The position numbers were made by a program, and so were the translations under genes. Below, one piece after another: positions 4,315 through 5,123 of a DNA stretch of 5,123 bases. The DNA lies in assembly GCA_012800685.1 (NCBI GenBank), contig JAAZIT010000379.1:1-5123 (forward strand), read 5' to 3'. Source of the DNA: Clostridiales bacterium (GTDB taxonomy: Bacteria > Bacillota > Clostridia > Oscillospirales > Ruminococcaceae). The first letter of the stretch is position 1; each line of letters begins with the position of its first letter. The notes beneath the pieces were generated by a model. That model worked only from the letters and a program-made list of their open reading frames with translations. It had not been told where the DNA came from and did not search any database.

Positions 4315-5123
4315 ATGGAGGAAAAAAGCTTTATAGTTGAGGAAAAAGTAATAAATGCAAGAAGTGGTTGGTTAGTGCTGTTTTTAGACCTGCTTAGCTA
4401 TTTAGTGAGCGTGGTATTAATTGTTGGTGGCATTTATATTTGTGAAGACTTAAACAAAACAGCTTTGGGTGCTACGGTAATATTATTAGGCAGTGCATTA
4501 ATGGTTTTTGCAATAATAATTTCACGTGGTTTTAAAATTGTAAAGCCAAATGAAGCTGTTGTACTTACACTTTTTGGTAAATATACCGGTTCAATAAAAG
4601 ACGATGGTTTTTATCATGTTAACCCATTTTGTTCTGTTATGAATCCAGCTTATACATCATGGCTATTAAATCAAGCTTCGGAGGCTTTGACTGAGGAAAA
4701 AGGTAACTCAAGACGTCAAACATCACCAACTGGTAATAAAAACTTGTCATTAAAGGTTGCTACACTTAAGAATGAAAAGCAAAAGATAAATGATGAGCTA
4801 GGAAACCCAATTGAGATTGGTGTAAATGTTATTTGGAAAATTCAGAATACAGCAAAAGCTGTTTTTAATGTTGATAACTATACTGATTTCTTGTCAACAC
4901 AAGCTGATTCTGCACTTAGAACTATTGTTAGACTTTATCCATATGACGTTTCAGATGAGGGCGATGAGAAGTCTCTTAGAGGTTCAGCTCAAGAGGTTGC
5001 TGAAAAGATTGAGGAAGAGTTTCAAAAGAAGGTTGATGTTGCTGGAATAGAAATTTTAGAAGTAAGAATTACTCACCTAGCATACGCACCTGAAATTGCC
5101 GCTGCAATGCTTCAAAGACAACA
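4315..5123 (+). CDS. SPFH/Band 7 domain membrane protein (3' end outside window)
   Basis: ATG at 4315 follows AAGGAAG (4302-4308), and the frame stays open for 269 codons to the window edge. Two hydrophobic segments (about residues 19-42 and 50-70) separated by a short polar loop look like a membrane hairpin. The SPFH/Band 7 domain follows from about residue 72: RGFKIVKPNEAVV (71-83), FGKYTGSIKDDGFYHVNPF (87-105), KINDELGNPIEIGV (157-170), DTAKAVF-like NTAKAVFNVDNY (178-189), and EILEVRITHLAYAPEIAAAMLQRQ (246-269). SPFH proteins (flotillin, prohibitin and stomatin relatives) form oligomeric membrane scaffolds. The job of this bacterial subgroup is not established. A polar stretch at about 113-143 separates NPAY from the core strand and looks like an insertion relative to the shorter members I recall. 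In related Firmicutes a small Arc-type ribbon-helix-helix gene often follows; here it would lie beyond the window. The frame is new after the divergent promoter region, so this is the first gene of its transcript. Confidence 0.88.
   Translation, partial: MEEKSFIVEEKVINARSGWLVLFLDLLSYLVSVVLIVGGIYICEDLNKTALGATVILLGSALMVFAIIISRGFKIVKPNEAVVLTLFGKYTGSIKDDGFYHVNPFCSVMNPAYTSWLLNQASEALTEEKGNSRRQTSPTGNKNLSLKVATLKNEKQKINDELGNPIEIGVNVIWKIQNTAKAVFNVDNYTDFLSTQADSALRTIVRLYPYDVSDEGDEKSLRGSAQEVAEKIEEEFQKKVDVAGIEILEVRITHLAYAPEIAAAMLQRQ

Noticed and set aside
4826..5050. Plus-strand open frame of 74 codons inside the SPFH gene
   Set aside because: It is in a different frame from the SPFH protein, which is conserved throughout this stretch.
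1..5123. CRISPR array, tRNA, rRNA or defence-system genes
   Set aside because: No regularly spaced long repeats, no tRNA-like cloverleaf and no defence-type protein motifs were seen in either strand.

Overview
The window is about 5.1 kb of AT-rich DNA. It has strong Shine-Dalgarno sites, TTGACA/TATAAT-type promoters, and an anaerobe-type pairing of rubredoxin with a flavodiiron protein. Together with the other genes this points to a low-GC Gram-positive bacterium, most likely an anaerobic member of the Clostridia. I cannot name a genus from the sequence alone.

Layout: (1) 1-933 (+) is the C-terminal half of RqcH, the NFACT-family ribosome quality-control protein; its N-terminus lies outside the window. 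(2) 942-2396 (+) is a two-gene oxygen-defence unit. It has a near-consensus promoter, an operator-like repeat, a 54-codon rubredoxin gene (1029-1193) and, 18 bp later, a TTG-initiated flavodiiron protein (1212-2396). Rubredoxin is the usual electron donor to flavodiiron proteins, which reduce O2 or NO. (3) 2397-2660 is a convergent intergenic gap. It holds what looks like the left end of a decayed IS3-family insertion sequence (terminal repeat, hairpin, first 18 codons of orfA, then a stop), followed by a strong hairpin terminator serving the minus strand. (4) 2661-3962 (-) is a complete phenylacetate-CoA ligase (PaaK family). (5) 3963-4314 is a 352-bp divergent regulatory region. On the minus strand a consensus promoter precedes a leader of about 117 nt for paaK, with three mutually exclusive hairpins, one of which ends in six U. 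On the plus strand there is a TTGACA promoter, a pair of TGATATCA palindromes, and a structured leader whose closing stem competes with a helix that would cover the ribosome binding site. (6) 4315-5123 (+) is a two-TM SPFH/Band 7 protein that runs off the window end.

The proteins all belong to recognisable families. The less ordinary material is regulatory: the two structured 5' leaders in the divergent region, the repeated operators, and the IS remnant. The leader functions are inferred from base pairing read by eye; no folding or database search was run.
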